From contig CANJKV010000001.1 in assembly GCA_947474855.1 (NCBI GenBank), forward strand, positions 1 through 64,000: 64,000 nucleotides of DNA. The letters run 5' to 3'. This document shows positions 17,646 through 25,229 of this stretch, in pieces. The position numbers and the translations under genes were made by a program. The stretch is from Aurantimonadaceae bacterium (GTDB lineage: Bacteria > Pseudomonadota > Alphaproteobacteria > Rhizobiales > Rhizobiaceae). The notes under the pieces are model-generated. The model was not told the origin of the DNA. It was given only the letters and a program-made list of their open reading frames with translations, and searched no databases. Position 1 is the first letter of the stretch. Every line of letters starts with the position of its first letter.

Positions 17646-17873
17646 CATGGGCAACTTCACCTGGACGCCGGCCGACTTCCCCCCTACGTGCTGGAAGCCA
17701 TCGACGCCTTCGGGGTCGAGCGCTGCATGTTCGCGAGCAACTTCCTCGTCGACAAGCTCTTCAGCGACTACGATCGCCTGATGAACGCCTTCAAAGCCAT
17801 CACGCGCGACGTCCTTCTGGAGGAGCGTCGCGCCCTGTTCCACGACAATGCGGGCGCCGTTCATCGGCTCTGA
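17646..17873 (+). pseudogene. Amidohydrolase (amidohydrolase_2) C-terminal remnant
   Basis: LGMGNFTWTPADFPP followed, after a one-base loss in the C run at 17679-17684, by YVLEAIDAFGVERCMFASNF and VDKLFSDYDRLMNAF up to the stop at 17873. This is the last quarter of a TIM-barrel amidohydrolase of the kind that hydrolyses lactones or decarboxylates; the metal-binding N-terminal half is gone. It is fused directly to the ABC-ATPase relic, so both are leftovers of a deleted catabolic cluster. Confidence 0.65.
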
Positions 17874-17961
17874 CGCCCGTGACGGACGTCGGCCGATCGT
17901 CCGGCCACGGCACCCGCGCGGCGAGTGCCGTAACCTGTCTGCTCGGGGGCCAGGCCTTTCG

Positions 17962-18570
17962 TCAGAGCTGCCCCGTCTCCCGCACGGTTAGGATGCGGTC
18001 GATCAGGCCCCATTCGAGCGCCTGCTCGGCCGACATGAAGCGGTCGCGGTCCATCGCCTGCTCGAACGCCTCGAAGGTGCGTCCGCAATGCTCGGCATAG
18101 AGGCGCGTCATGCGATGCTTGATGCGCAGCGTTTCCTCGGCGTGGATGGCGATGTCGGATGCCTGTCCCTTGTAGCCGCCGAGCGGCTGGTGGATCAGGA
18201 TCGAGGCGTTGGGCAGCGCCGCCCGGCCGCCCGGCTCGCCCGCCATCAGGAGGAACGAGCCCATGGAATAGGCCGTGCCCATGCAAAGCGTATGCACGGG
18301 TGCGCGGATGTAGCGCATCGTGTCGTACATGGCGAAGCCGCTCGATACGACGCCGCCCGGCGAGTTGATGTAGAGGTGGATGGGCTTTCGCGGATCCTCC
18401 GCTTCCAGGAGCAGAAGCTGCGCGCAGACCAGGGCCGACACCGCATCGTTGACCTCCCCGTTCAGGAAGATCACCCGCTCGCGCAGGAGGCGCGAGTAGA
18501 TGTCGAAGGAGCGCTCCCCGCGGGGGGACTGCTCGATCACCATGGGGACGAGTTGCATCGCTTCGCGCAT
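17962..18570 (-). CDS. clpP: ClpP-family serine protease subunit (accessory isoform)
   Basis: 202 residues, complete ClpP fold. The catalytic triad is Ser102 (in [11 protein letters not shown]), His127 (in [11 protein letters not shown]) and Asp176 (in [13 protein letters not shown]). The ATG at 18570 gives an N-terminus ([20 protein letters not shown]) like other ClpP proteins, including the axial-loop region. The residue before Ser is Tyr where housekeeping ClpP has Ala. No clpX, tig or lon adjoins it, unlike the main chromosomal clpP, so it is probably a secondary isoform forming the proteolytic barrel with ClpX or ClpA encoded elsewhere. Confidence 0.9.
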   Translation of the reverse strand: MREAMQLVPMVIEQSPRGERSFDIYSRLLRERVIFLNGEVNDAVSALVCAQLLLLEAEDPRKPIHLYINSPGGVVSSGFAMYDTMRYIRAPVHTLCMGTAYSMGSFLLMAGEPGGRAALPNASILIHQPLGGYKGQASDIAIHAEETLRIKHRMTRLYAEHCGRTFEAFEQAMDRDRFMSAEQALEWGLIDRILTVRETGQL

Positions 18571-18628
18571 CGGCGAACTCCGGCATGTCGGGTGGTGGGA
18601 GGGGATGCCGCGGGCGGCGGCGGAGGCG

Positions 18629-18988
18629 TCAGGCGGCGCGCATGAGGGGCGCCGCATTGCCGTTGGCGGGTCGAGGCGCGACCTGCCGGAGGCGCGCGTC
18701 GGTCAGCTCTTGGAAGATGCGCAGGCGCGTGCCGCCGAACTCCGTCGGCTCCAGGCGGAAGGTCACCGTGCTTTCGAGAAAGGGCGGTTCGTGCTCCCGC
18801 ATCCGATAGCTGACGTCCCGGTTCGGCGTCGCGGCCACCGGTTCGGGCGAGGCCAGCGCCTCGCCAGGCAGCCAGTGCTCGCGCAGCGCAGGCGTGGTGA
18901 TCGCGCGCCAGACGCGCTCGGGAGACTCGTCGAACTCGTGGACCTCCTCGACGCGGACGGAGCGCTCCGGGATCTCGTCGAGGCTCAT
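18629..18988 (-). CDS. SRPBCC (AHSA1-type) domain protein
   Basis: 119-residue START-like/AHSA1 domain protein. It opens with the usual [20 protein letters not shown] and [13 protein letters not shown], and carries [27 protein letters not shown] at the expected place in the beta sheet. Such proteins bind small hydrophobic ligands in a helix-grip cavity. The gene overlaps the ArsR gene by 4 bp, the standard arsR-SRPBCC arrangement, and is its likely regulatory target. The ligand is unknown. Confidence 0.85.
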   Translation of the reverse strand: MSLDEIPERSVRVEEVHEFDESPERVWRAITTPALREHWLPGEALASPEPVAATPNRDVSYRMREHEPPFLESTVTFRLEPTEFGGTRLRIFQELTDARLRQVAPRPANGNAAPLMRAA

Positions 18989-19299
18989 GGGTCCATCTCC
19001 TTGAGGACACCGCGCAGCGCATCCATGCGGGCGGGCCAGTAGGCGCGGTACTTGGCGAGCCATCCGGCGATCAGCGCCACGCCGTCCGGATCGACTTCGT
19101 AATGGACGAAGCGCCCTCGCCGCTCCTCGCGCACCAGCCGCGCGTCACGCAGGACGCCGAGATGCTGCGAGATCGCGGGCTGGCTGACCCCGATCCCCTC
19201 GCCAAGGGCACTCGCGTTCATCCCGCCGGACGCCAGCTTCTCGAAGATCAGGCGGCGCGTCGGGTCGGCCAGGGCGCGGAAGATGTCGTTCTCGACCAT
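18985..19299 (-). CDS. ArsR-family transcriptional repressor
   Basis: 104-residue winged-helix protein with the ArsR pattern FRALADPTRRLIFEKLA, the recognition helix GVSQPAISQHLGVLRDARLV and the wing EERRGRFVHYEVD. It lacks the paired cysteines of metal sensors, so it belongs to the non-metal ArsR group that usually controls an SRPBCC partner. The start ATG lies only 6 bp after a -10-like box, suggesting a leaderless transcript, and the promoter is covered by a perfect inverted repeat (19308-19325). Confidence 0.9.
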   Translation of the reverse strand: MVENDIFRALADPTRRLIFEKLASGGMNASALGEGIGVSQPAISQHLGVLRDARLVREERRGRFVHYEVDPDGVALIAGWLAKYRAYWPARMDALRGVLKEMDP

Positions 19300-19305
19300 G
19301 CAGAA

Positions 19306-19335
19306 AACATAAGCCGATACTTATGAGTCGCGCAA
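19306..19335 (-). promoter_or_regulatory. ArsR promoter and operator, probably leaderless
   Basis: On the minus strand TTGCGC (19335-19330) and TATGTT (19311-19306) are 18 bp apart, and the arsR ATG begins 6 bp later, so transcription would start at or next to the initiation codon. CATAAG (19308-19313) and CTTATG (19320-19325) form a perfect 6-6-6 inverted repeat across the spacer and -10 box, a fitting autorepression site. Confidence 0.55.
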
Positions 19336-19422
19336 GCCCTCCCATCGATCACAGGTCGTGCCCGTGCCGTCGCCGTTGGTCCGGCGCGGCCTGCGCCCGG
19401 CGGGCCGGCAGCGTGCCACGCG

Positions 19423-20211
19423 TCATTGCGACGGCACCCTCCCATCGAGGTCGCCGCGCAGCAACCGCTCGAAGGCGACGGGCTCGAGCCGGCCAGGAGG
19501 CCGGAACGGATCCGAGAAGGCGTAGATGAAGAAGAGCACGACCCCGGAATAGATCCCGAAGGTCGACAGGAGCACGAGGTGGCCGCGTGTTGGGCGGTAG
19601 ACGTGAAAGGGCACGGACAGAAGGGCGAGACCTGCGATCGCCGGAGCCCAGAACAGGCCGCTGAAGCGCCCGAAGACGCCAGCCTCGCGGGCTTCTCGCA
19701 GCTTCGCGACGTCGGTGATGCGGCCGAGCATGCGGTCGCCCAGCCATCTCTCGCGGTTCGTCGTCGGCTGCAGGTTCAGCAGGCGCTCGTAGACCCTCTC
19801 CCACTCCGCCCAGGCCTGCGGCGACAGCCCTTCCGAGCGTCCGAGCATGCCCCATTCGACGTCGATGACGGTGGAAATGTACCGCTTCAGCCCGTCCTGC
19901 ACCGGGCCGGCCTCGTCGCCGCCGTATCGATGAATGTCGTTGTAGACGTCGGTGATCGCGATCGCCTCCTCGGTCAGCGCGGAGCGGACGTCCTTGTAGT
20001 CGGAGAGTTCCTGGGCATAGACCAGGCCGAGGATCAGGCCGTGCAGCGCGGCGATCCGGAACGCGACCGATCCGGCGACATCGTGGGTCCGGTCGCTTTC
20101 GGTGCCCTCCGGCAGCAGCAGCCGGGCCAGGAAGTAGCTCGCGAGCACGATCGCCGTGGCGCCGGCCACGAAGGCCAGCCCGTAGGCACCCGATATCAGA
20201 AGGTTGCTCAT
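19423..20211 (-). CDS. DUF4239 (bestrophin-like) membrane protein
   Basis: 262 residues from the chosen ATG at 20211; a longer frame starts at 20298 but adds a Cys-rich stretch without family likeness. Two hydrophobic helices lie near the N-terminus (SGAYGLAFVAGATAIVLASY, and AFRIAALHGLILGLVYAQEL), a long polar middle follows, and two helices come at the C-terminus (LFWAPAIAGLALLSVPFHVY, and FGIYSGVVLFFIYAF). This four-helix plan with the central ALTEEAIAITDVYNDI region matches DUF4239, whose function is unknown. Confidence 0.75.
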   Translation of the reverse strand: MSNLLISGAYGLAFVAGATAIVLASYFLARLLLPEGTESDRTHDVAGSVAFRIAALHGLILGLVYAQELSDYKDVRSALTEEAIAITDVYNDIHRYGGDEAGPVQDGLKRYISTVIDVEWGMLGRSEGLSPQAWAEWERVYERLLNLQPTTNRERWLGDRMLGRITDVAKLREAREAGVFGRFSGLFWAPAIAGLALLSVPFHVYRPTRGHLVLLSTFGIYSGVVLFFIYAFSDPFRPPGRLEPVAFERLLRGDLDGRVPSQ

Positions 20212-20505
20212 CCCGTCCTTCGACCCCGCGGAAGGCCCTCGCTGCCCGCGGCAGCAGGACACGCGGCCGCACGTCCCGCAAGCGGGAAGCGAGACCATGA
20301 TGACCGCGCCCCGCTCCGATCAACAAGAAATTCTGTAACGAGGTGCGGAAACCGCGACATTCAACGCTTCGGCGAAGATTTCCGACCGAACCTTCTTCAC
20401 CCACGAAATGGAACGATGCCCGGACGGTAGATGCTGACCGGCGTTGCGATCGCGTGTACCGTTCGACGCCAGTGAAAAGCGGAACCAGGACCGGGCAAGC
20501 TCAAC

Positions 20506-20814
20506 ATGACGCTAGGGCCGGCATGTCTCCTCGGCACCACCGTGATGCTCTCCTGCCTCGGATCGGCGAGCGCTGCAGAGGTGCGCTGCACCTGCGACGA
20601 CGGCCGGGCGCTGACGGCGGCGTTCACCGCGCCCGCGAGCGGCCTTGGATCGGTCCGCCTGATCGTCGCGGGATCGCAGGAGATGGTCCTGCCCCAAGTC
20701 CTGTCCGCCGACGCCGGGCGCTACGCCGACGCGGAAACCGAATTCTGGATCAAGGGTCGCGAGGCGTCGCTGACGCGCGGCGCAGTCACGACGAGCTGCC
20801 GCACTGGCGGATGA
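20506..20814 (+). CDS. MliC-type C-type lysozyme inhibitor, periplasmic
   Basis: 102 residues with a signal peptide ending at about residue 24 (LGSASAAEV). The mature domain has the MliC layout: CTCDDGRALTAAF near the start, LPQVLSADAGRYAD (63-75), the FWIKGREASL strand with conserved Trp81 and Lys-Gly, and a C-terminal Cys98 to pair with Cys28 or Cys30. MliC proteins bind the active-site cleft of host-type lysozymes. It is a secreted soluble form, without a lipobox. It stands alone, 54 bp before a flavin monooxygenase gene. Confidence 0.75.
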   Translation: MTLGPACLLGTTVMLSCLGSASAAEVRCTCDDGRALTAAFTAPASGLGSVRLIVAGSQEMVLPQVLSADAGRYADAETEFWIKGREASLTRGAVTTSCRTGG

Positions 20815-20867
20815 TGGCGATCAGGCGCTGATATCGGGCAAGGGTCCCCTTCTGCGGAGTTCGACGC

Positions 20868-22355
20868 GTGAGCACCATGGCCGGGACGAGCAATGAAGTG
20901 TCGGTCCTCATCGTGGGAGCCGGCCCCGTCGGAATGACCCTGGCCTCCGAGCTCGCGCGCTACGACGTGACAGTGCGGATCGTCGACAAGGCGCCGCAGC
21001 GCACCGACAAATCCAAGGCCCTCGTTCTCTGGAGCCGTACGCTTGAGCTTCTCGACCGCGGCATGGGCGCCCGGCCCTTCGTCGAGACCGGGTTCAAGGT
21101 TCACGGAGTGTCGATCCAGGCGGGCGGCGCGACGATCGGACGGCTGGAGATAAACGCCGTTCCCAGCCCTTATCCCTACGCCCTGATGATCCCGCAGTCG
21201 GAAACTGAACGCCTTCTCGAGGAGCGGCTCGCCGAGCAGGGCGTCACCGTCGAGCGCTCGGTCGCGGCCCGTTCGATCGGCGTCCGGAGCGAGGGCGTCT
21301 CCGCTGTTCTCCAGGCCGCCGACGGGCACGAGGAGGCGGTTCGCGCCCGCTGGCTCGTCGGATGCGACGGGGCCCACAGCGTGGTGCGCCACGCGCTCGG
21401 CGTCCCGTTTTCCGGCGAAACGCTGCCGAGCGCCTGGATGCTCGCCGACGTGCACATGACCGGCTACCCCCATCCCGACACGGATGCTGCCGTTTATTGG
21501 CACAAGGAGGGCGTGCTGATCGTCTTCCCGATCTCGCCGGGTCGATACCGCGTTCTCGGCGATCTGCCCTCCTCCGGCGCGGAGGTGCCGCCTGCCCCGA
21601 CGCTCGACCAGGTCCGCGATCTCCTGGCGCGACGAGCCTCGCCCGGGATGTGCGTCCATGACCCTATCTGGCTGGCCGGCTTCCGGATCAACGATCGCAA
21701 AGTGCGCGAATACCGCCACGGGCGCGTCTTCCTGGCCGGCGACGCAGCTCACATCCACAGCCCCGCCGGCGGTCAAGGCATGAACACGGGCATGCAGGAT
21801 GCCTTCAACCTCGCCTGGAAGCTCGCGCTCGTCGAGCGAGGTACGTGCGGCGAGGCGCTTCTGGACAGCTACTCGCCGGAGCGAAGCGCGGTCGGCGACC
21901 AGGTTCTGGAAGCGGCGGGGCGGCTGACGAAGGTCGCGACGCTGAAGAACCCGGTGGCCCAGCAGGCGCGCAACCTCATCGGCCACCTCGTGCTCGGCCT
22001 GACTGCGGCGCGGCACAAGGTCGCCGACACCCTGTCGGAGGTCGCGTTGCATTATCCCGACAGTCCGCTGAACGGACCCAGCCTCAGGGGCGGACCACGA
22101 CCGGGCGAGCGCCTCGCGCCGGCCAGAGGCGACGCGCCGATCGGTTCGGGAAGCGCGCCGAGGTTCGTTCTTCTGGCCGAAAAGACGAGCATCATCGACG
22201 ATCTCGTCGCACGTCACCCCAGCCTCGTGGATCCCGCTGTCCGGCCACCGCCGCGCGGCGGTGCGATCTGGCTGATCCGTCCCGATGGCTACGTCGCCTG
22301 CGCGAGCGATGATCCAAGCGCCGTCGCCGACTACCTCGACCGCATCGCACGATAA
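20868..22355 (+). CDS. FAD-dependent aromatic-type monooxygenase (group A)
   Basis: 495-residue flavoprotein hydroxylase of the PHBH/PheA-like FAD_binding_3 group. The dinucleotide motif GAGPVG is at 17-22, the DG motif GCDGAHS at 165-171 and the second flavin motif GDAAHIHSP at 291-299, followed by GGQGMNTGMQDAFNLAWKL; a thioredoxin-like C-terminal domain ends the protein. It would use NAD(P)H and oxygen to hydroxylate a planar ring. Start is GTG 20868 (or ATG 20877). No ring-cleavage gene is nearby, so the substrate cannot be named. Confidence 0.87.
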   Translation: MSTMAGTSNEVSVLIVGAGPVGMTLASELARYDVTVRIVDKAPQRTDKSKALVLWSRTLELLDRGMGARPFVETGFKVHGVSIQAGGATIGRLEINAVPSPYPYALMIPQSETERLLEERLAEQGVTVERSVAARSIGVRSEGVSAVLQAADGHEEAVRARWLVGCDGAHSVVRHALGVPFSGETLPSAWMLADVHMTGYPHPDTDAAVYWHKEGVLIVFPISPGRYRVLGDLPSSGAEVPPAPTLDQVRDLLARRASPGMCVHDPIWLAGFRINDRKVREYRHGRVFLAGDAAHIHSPAGGQGMNTGMQDAFNLAWKLALVERGTCGEALLDSYSPERSAVGDQVLEAAGRLTKVATLKNPVAQQARNLIGHLVLGLTAARHKVADTLSEVALHYPDSPLNGPSLRGGPRPGERLAPARGDAPIGSGSAPRFVLLAEKTSIIDDLVARHPSLVDPAVRPPPRGGAIWLIRPDGYVACASDDPSAVADYLDRIAR

Positions 22356-22559
22356 AGGACGCGCCGCCAGACGAGCAGGCAGGTGATGCAGAGAGCCTTG
22401 CAGACCCCGAACGCTCCGGGAGCGGCTCGGCGACCGCTTGTCGTCGCCTTCGGCGCCGAGCAGCGCCTCATGGGCGATGTCGCCGATCGCCCTTCACGAG
22501 CGCGCCACGAGTTCCGTTCGGTCCTCGTTTGAACGGGCGAGAATGGCCTGCAACGGGCG

Positions 22560-22691
22560 ATGGTTTGGGTCCATATGGACCTGGCCGAGACGATCCGCGG
22601 CTTCTATTATCCGCAGGCATCGGCGATCCTGATCTTCGTGGTCACCGTGATGGATCTCCTCTTCCGAAGCCTCCGCAAACGGGTAATCTGA
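22560..22691 (+). pseudogene. PhnE (phosphonate ABC permease) C-terminal remnant
   Basis: An open stretch of 43 codons reads IRGFYYPQASAILIFVVTVM and then LLFRSLRKRVI to a stop that overlaps the next start. This looks like the last membrane helix and basic tail of a PhnE permease, which normally precedes this DUF1045 gene in alphaproteobacterial phosphonate operons. The rest of phnE and phnC/phnD are absent. The bases 22356-22559 show no coding signal that I can recognise. Confidence 0.5.
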
Positions 22692-23365
22692 TGCGCGCCG
22701 CCCTCTACTATGCGCCGCCGGACGGCACGCCCCTCGCGCGCCTCGCCGCTAACTGGCTCGGCCGCGACGCCGTCACGGGCGAGGCGACGCGCGAGCCCGA
22801 TCCGCGCCTCGACCCGCTCGTCGCCGAGCCCGCCCGCTATGGCTTCCACGCCACGATGAAGGCGCCCTTCCGCCTCGCCGAGAACCGCAAGCTCGCCGGG
22901 CTCGACGAGAGCCTCGCCGCCTTCTGCGCGGCGCGTGGCGCGGCGATGATCGAACGCCTCGCGCTTGCCCGCATCGGCCGCTTCTTCGCGCTCGTGCCGG
23001 GCGGCCCGCATCCCGACCTCGCGGCCCTCGCCGACGAGGCGGTGCGCGCCTTCGAGCCGTTCCGCGCGCCCCTGGACGAGGCCGAGATCGCCCGGCGCGC
23101 GCCCGAGCGCCTGACGCCCCGCCAGCGCGCGCTGCTCGGCGAATGGGGATATCCTCACGTCTTCGACGAATTCCGCTTCCACATGACGCTGACCGGCCCG
23201 GTTCCGGACGGCGACGCGGCGGCCATCGAAGCCCAGCTCGCCGAGCGCTTCGCGTCCGTCGTCGGCCGTCCGCTCGCCGTCGACAGCCTCGCCCTCTTCG
23301 TCGAGCCGGAGCCGGGCGCGCCGTTCCGGCTCCACTCCCGCCATCCCCTCGCCTCTGATCGCTGA
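22691..23365 (+). CDS. DUF1045 phosphonate-operon protein, 2H phosphoesterase fold
   Basis: 224 residues of the putative phosphonate metabolism protein family. Two H-x-T motifs, His53-Ala-Thr55 in YGFHATMKAPF and His164-Met-Thr166 in FRFHMTLTG, identify a 2H phosphoesterase, an enzyme fold that opens cyclic phosphodiesters. Genomically it sits directly before phnM and phnN. C-P lyase produces a ribosyl 1,2-cyclic phosphate that E. coli opens with the unrelated PhnP, so this protein is a good candidate for that step in organisms without PhnP. Start overlaps the phnE relic stop; GTAATCTG precedes it, with no strong ribosome site. Confidence 0.82.
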   Translation: MRAALYYAPPDGTPLARLAANWLGRDAVTGEATREPDPRLDPLVAEPARYGFHATMKAPFRLAENRKLAGLDESLAAFCAARGAAMIERLALARIGRFFALVPGGPHPDLAALADEAVRAFEPFRAPLDEAEIARRAPERLTPRQRALLGEWGYPHVFDEFRFHMTLTGPVPDGDAAAIEAQLAERFASVVGRPLAVDSLALFVEPEPGAPFRLHSRHPLASDR

Positions 23366-23374
23366 ACACCGCCC

Positions 23375-24526
23375 ATGATGACCCGACAGCCGGCCGAAGA
23401 CGTCTTCACCAACGCCCGCATCGTCCTGCCCGGCGAGATCGTCGAGGGCAGCCTCCTCGTGCGCGACGGGCGGATCGCCGACATCTCGTCCGGCGCGGTT
23501 CGGACCGGCACCGACTGCGAGGGCGACCACCTGCTGCCCGGCCTCGTGGAACTCCACACAGACCACCTCGAAGGCCACTACCTGCCGCGCCCCAAGGTGC
23601 GCTGGAACATCCACGCCGCGCTCCAGGCCCACGACGCGCAGGTCGCGGCATCCGGCATCACCACCGTCTTCGACGCGCTGCGCGTCGGCATGGACGAGGA
23701 CGCCGCGCTCGGCTCGGCCGACATGCGGGCGATGGCGGACGCGATCGTGACGGCGGAGGCTGACGACGCCCTGCGCGCCGAGCACTTCATCCACCTGCGC
23801 TGCGAGGTCTCCGCCCCCGACGTGCTGCCGAGCTTTGAGGCCATGGCCGGCAACGCGCGCGTGCGCCTCGCCTCGCTGATGGACCACGCGCCCGGCCAGC
23901 GCCAGTTCGTCGACCTCCAGACCTACCGGACCTACTACCAGGGCAAGTCGGGCATGTCGGACGCCGTGTTCGACGCGTTCTGCCGACGGCGGATCCGCGA
24001 ATCGGAGGAGAACGCGCCCGGCAACCGGCGCACCATCGCCGAGCGCTGCCACGCCGCCGGCATCCGCCTCGCGTCCCACGACGACGCGACCGCCTCCCAT
24101 GTCGAGGAAAGTCGCGATCTCGGCATAGCGCTCGCCGAGTTCCCGACGACGCTGGAGGCCGCGCGCCTGTCACGCGAGGCCGGCCTCTCCGTGCTGATGG
24201 GGGCGCCCAACGTCGTGCGCGGCGGCTCGCATTCGGGCAACGTGTCGGCGCGGGAGCTGGTGGAGATCGGAGTTCTCGACGTCCTGTCTTCCGACTACGT
24301 GCCCTTCAGCCTGATCCAGGCGACCTTCGTTCTGGCCGACGCGATCGGCCTTCCGGCGGCGGCGGCCATGGTGACGCGTACGCCCGCCCGCGTCGCCGGC
24401 CTCGACGACCGAGGCGCGATCGCGACGGGGCTGCGGGCCGATCTCGTGCGCGTGCGCCCGCCCGCCACGCCGGCGGCGCCGCCGGTGGTGCGCGGCGTCT
24501 GGCGCGAGGGCTGCCGTGTCGCCTGA
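23375..24526 (+). CDS. phnM: Alpha-D-ribose 1-methylphosphonate 5-triphosphate diphosphatase
   Basis: 383-residue amidohydrolase-superfamily enzyme. The metal site begins with ELHTDHLEGH (59-68), and the PhnM-specific strings SGITTVFDALRVG, SLMDHAPGQRQF and SHDDATASHV are all present, ending in the usual LRADLVRVR. It removes pyrophosphate from the phosphonylated ribose triphosphate formed by PhnGHIL, giving the C-P lyase substrate. It follows DUF1045 by 9 bp and overlaps phnN by 11 bp. The other C-P lyase genes (phnGHIJKL) are not in the window. Confidence 0.94.
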   Translation: MMTRQPAEDVFTNARIVLPGEIVEGSLLVRDGRIADISSGAVRTGTDCEGDHLLPGLVELHTDHLEGHYLPRPKVRWNIHAALQAHDAQVAASGITTVFDALRVGMDEDAALGSADMRAMADAIVTAEADDALRAEHFIHLRCEVSAPDVLPSFEAMAGNARVRLASLMDHAPGQRQFVDLQTYRTYYQGKSGMSDAVFDAFCRRRIRESEENAPGNRRTIAERCHAAGIRLASHDDATASHVEESRDLGIALAEFPTTLEAARLSREAGLSVLMGAPNVVRGGSHSGNVSARELVEIGVLDVLSSDYVPFSLIQATFVLADAIGLPAAAAMVTRTPARVAGLDDRGAIATGLRADLVRVRPPATPAAPPVVRGVWREGCRVA

Positions 24527-25133
24527 TCCGGAGCATCCCGGTCGCGGCCTCCTCGTCGCGATCGTCGGCCCGAGCGGCGCGGGCAAGGACACGTTGATCC
24601 GCCTCGCCATGGAGCGTCTACGCGGCGAGCCGGGGTTCGTCCTGGCGCGGCGGGTGGTCACCCGCCCCCCCGACGAATCGAGCGAGGATCACGACAGCCT
24701 CGACGAGGCCGCCTTCGAACGCGCCGAGGCGGCCGGCGCCTTCTGCCTGACGTGGCGAGCCCACGGCCTCGCCTACGGCCTGCCGCGCGAGGTGGCCGAA
24801 GCGGTCGCAGGGGGCGAGGTGGTTCTCGCGAACCTATCGCGGCGCTCTCTCGCGGAGGCGGGGCAACGCTTCGCGCGCCTCGCCATCGTCGAGATCACCG
24901 CGCCCCGCGCCGTGCTTGTCTCGCGCATCGCGGCAAGAGGTCGTGAAACACCGGCCGAGATCGAGGCCAGGCTGGCCCGACAGGTGGAACTGGAGATGCC
25001 GGCCGGCGCCCTCGGCCTCCTGCGGATCGACAATCGCGGACCACCCGCCCGCGGAGCCGACGCTCTCATCCGGCACATTCTGACCCTCGCCGGCACGTCG
25101 CGGAGCGCCCGCGTCCCGCAGGGACAGGCTTGA
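24516..25133 (+). CDS. phnN: Ribose 1,5-bisphosphate phosphokinase
   Basis: 205 residues resembling guanylate kinase. The P-loop GPSGAGKD is at 18-25, the kinase region RRVVTRPPDESSEDHDSLDE follows, and the LID-type sequence SRIAARGRETPAEIEARLAR is present. It phosphorylates ribose 1,5-bisphosphate to PRPP, the last step of phosphonate degradation. A GTG start inside the end of phnM gives a full-length protein and tight coupling. It ends the three-gene phn block. Confidence 0.92.
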   Translation: MSPDPEHPGRGLLVAIVGPSGAGKDTLIRLAMERLRGEPGFVLARRVVTRPPDESSEDHDSLDEAAFERAEAAGAFCLTWRAHGLAYGLPREVAEAVAGGEVVLANLSRRSLAEAGQRFARLAIVEITAPRAVLVSRIAARGRETPAEIEARLARQVELEMPAGALGLLRIDNRGPPARGADALIRHILTLAGTSRSARVPQGQA

Positions 25134-25229
25134 GCGGACAACCTGCGGGACTGGCGCGGGGTGACCTGGACGACTGCCGCCGTGCAGCTCGCAGCCGGCA
25201 GAGACGAAATCCGCCGGCTGCTATCCGTC

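Noticed and set aside
22438..22559. Extending the phnE relic further upstream.
   Set aside because: All frames here contain stops or low-complexity sequence without permease likeness; only the last 43 codons look like PhnE.
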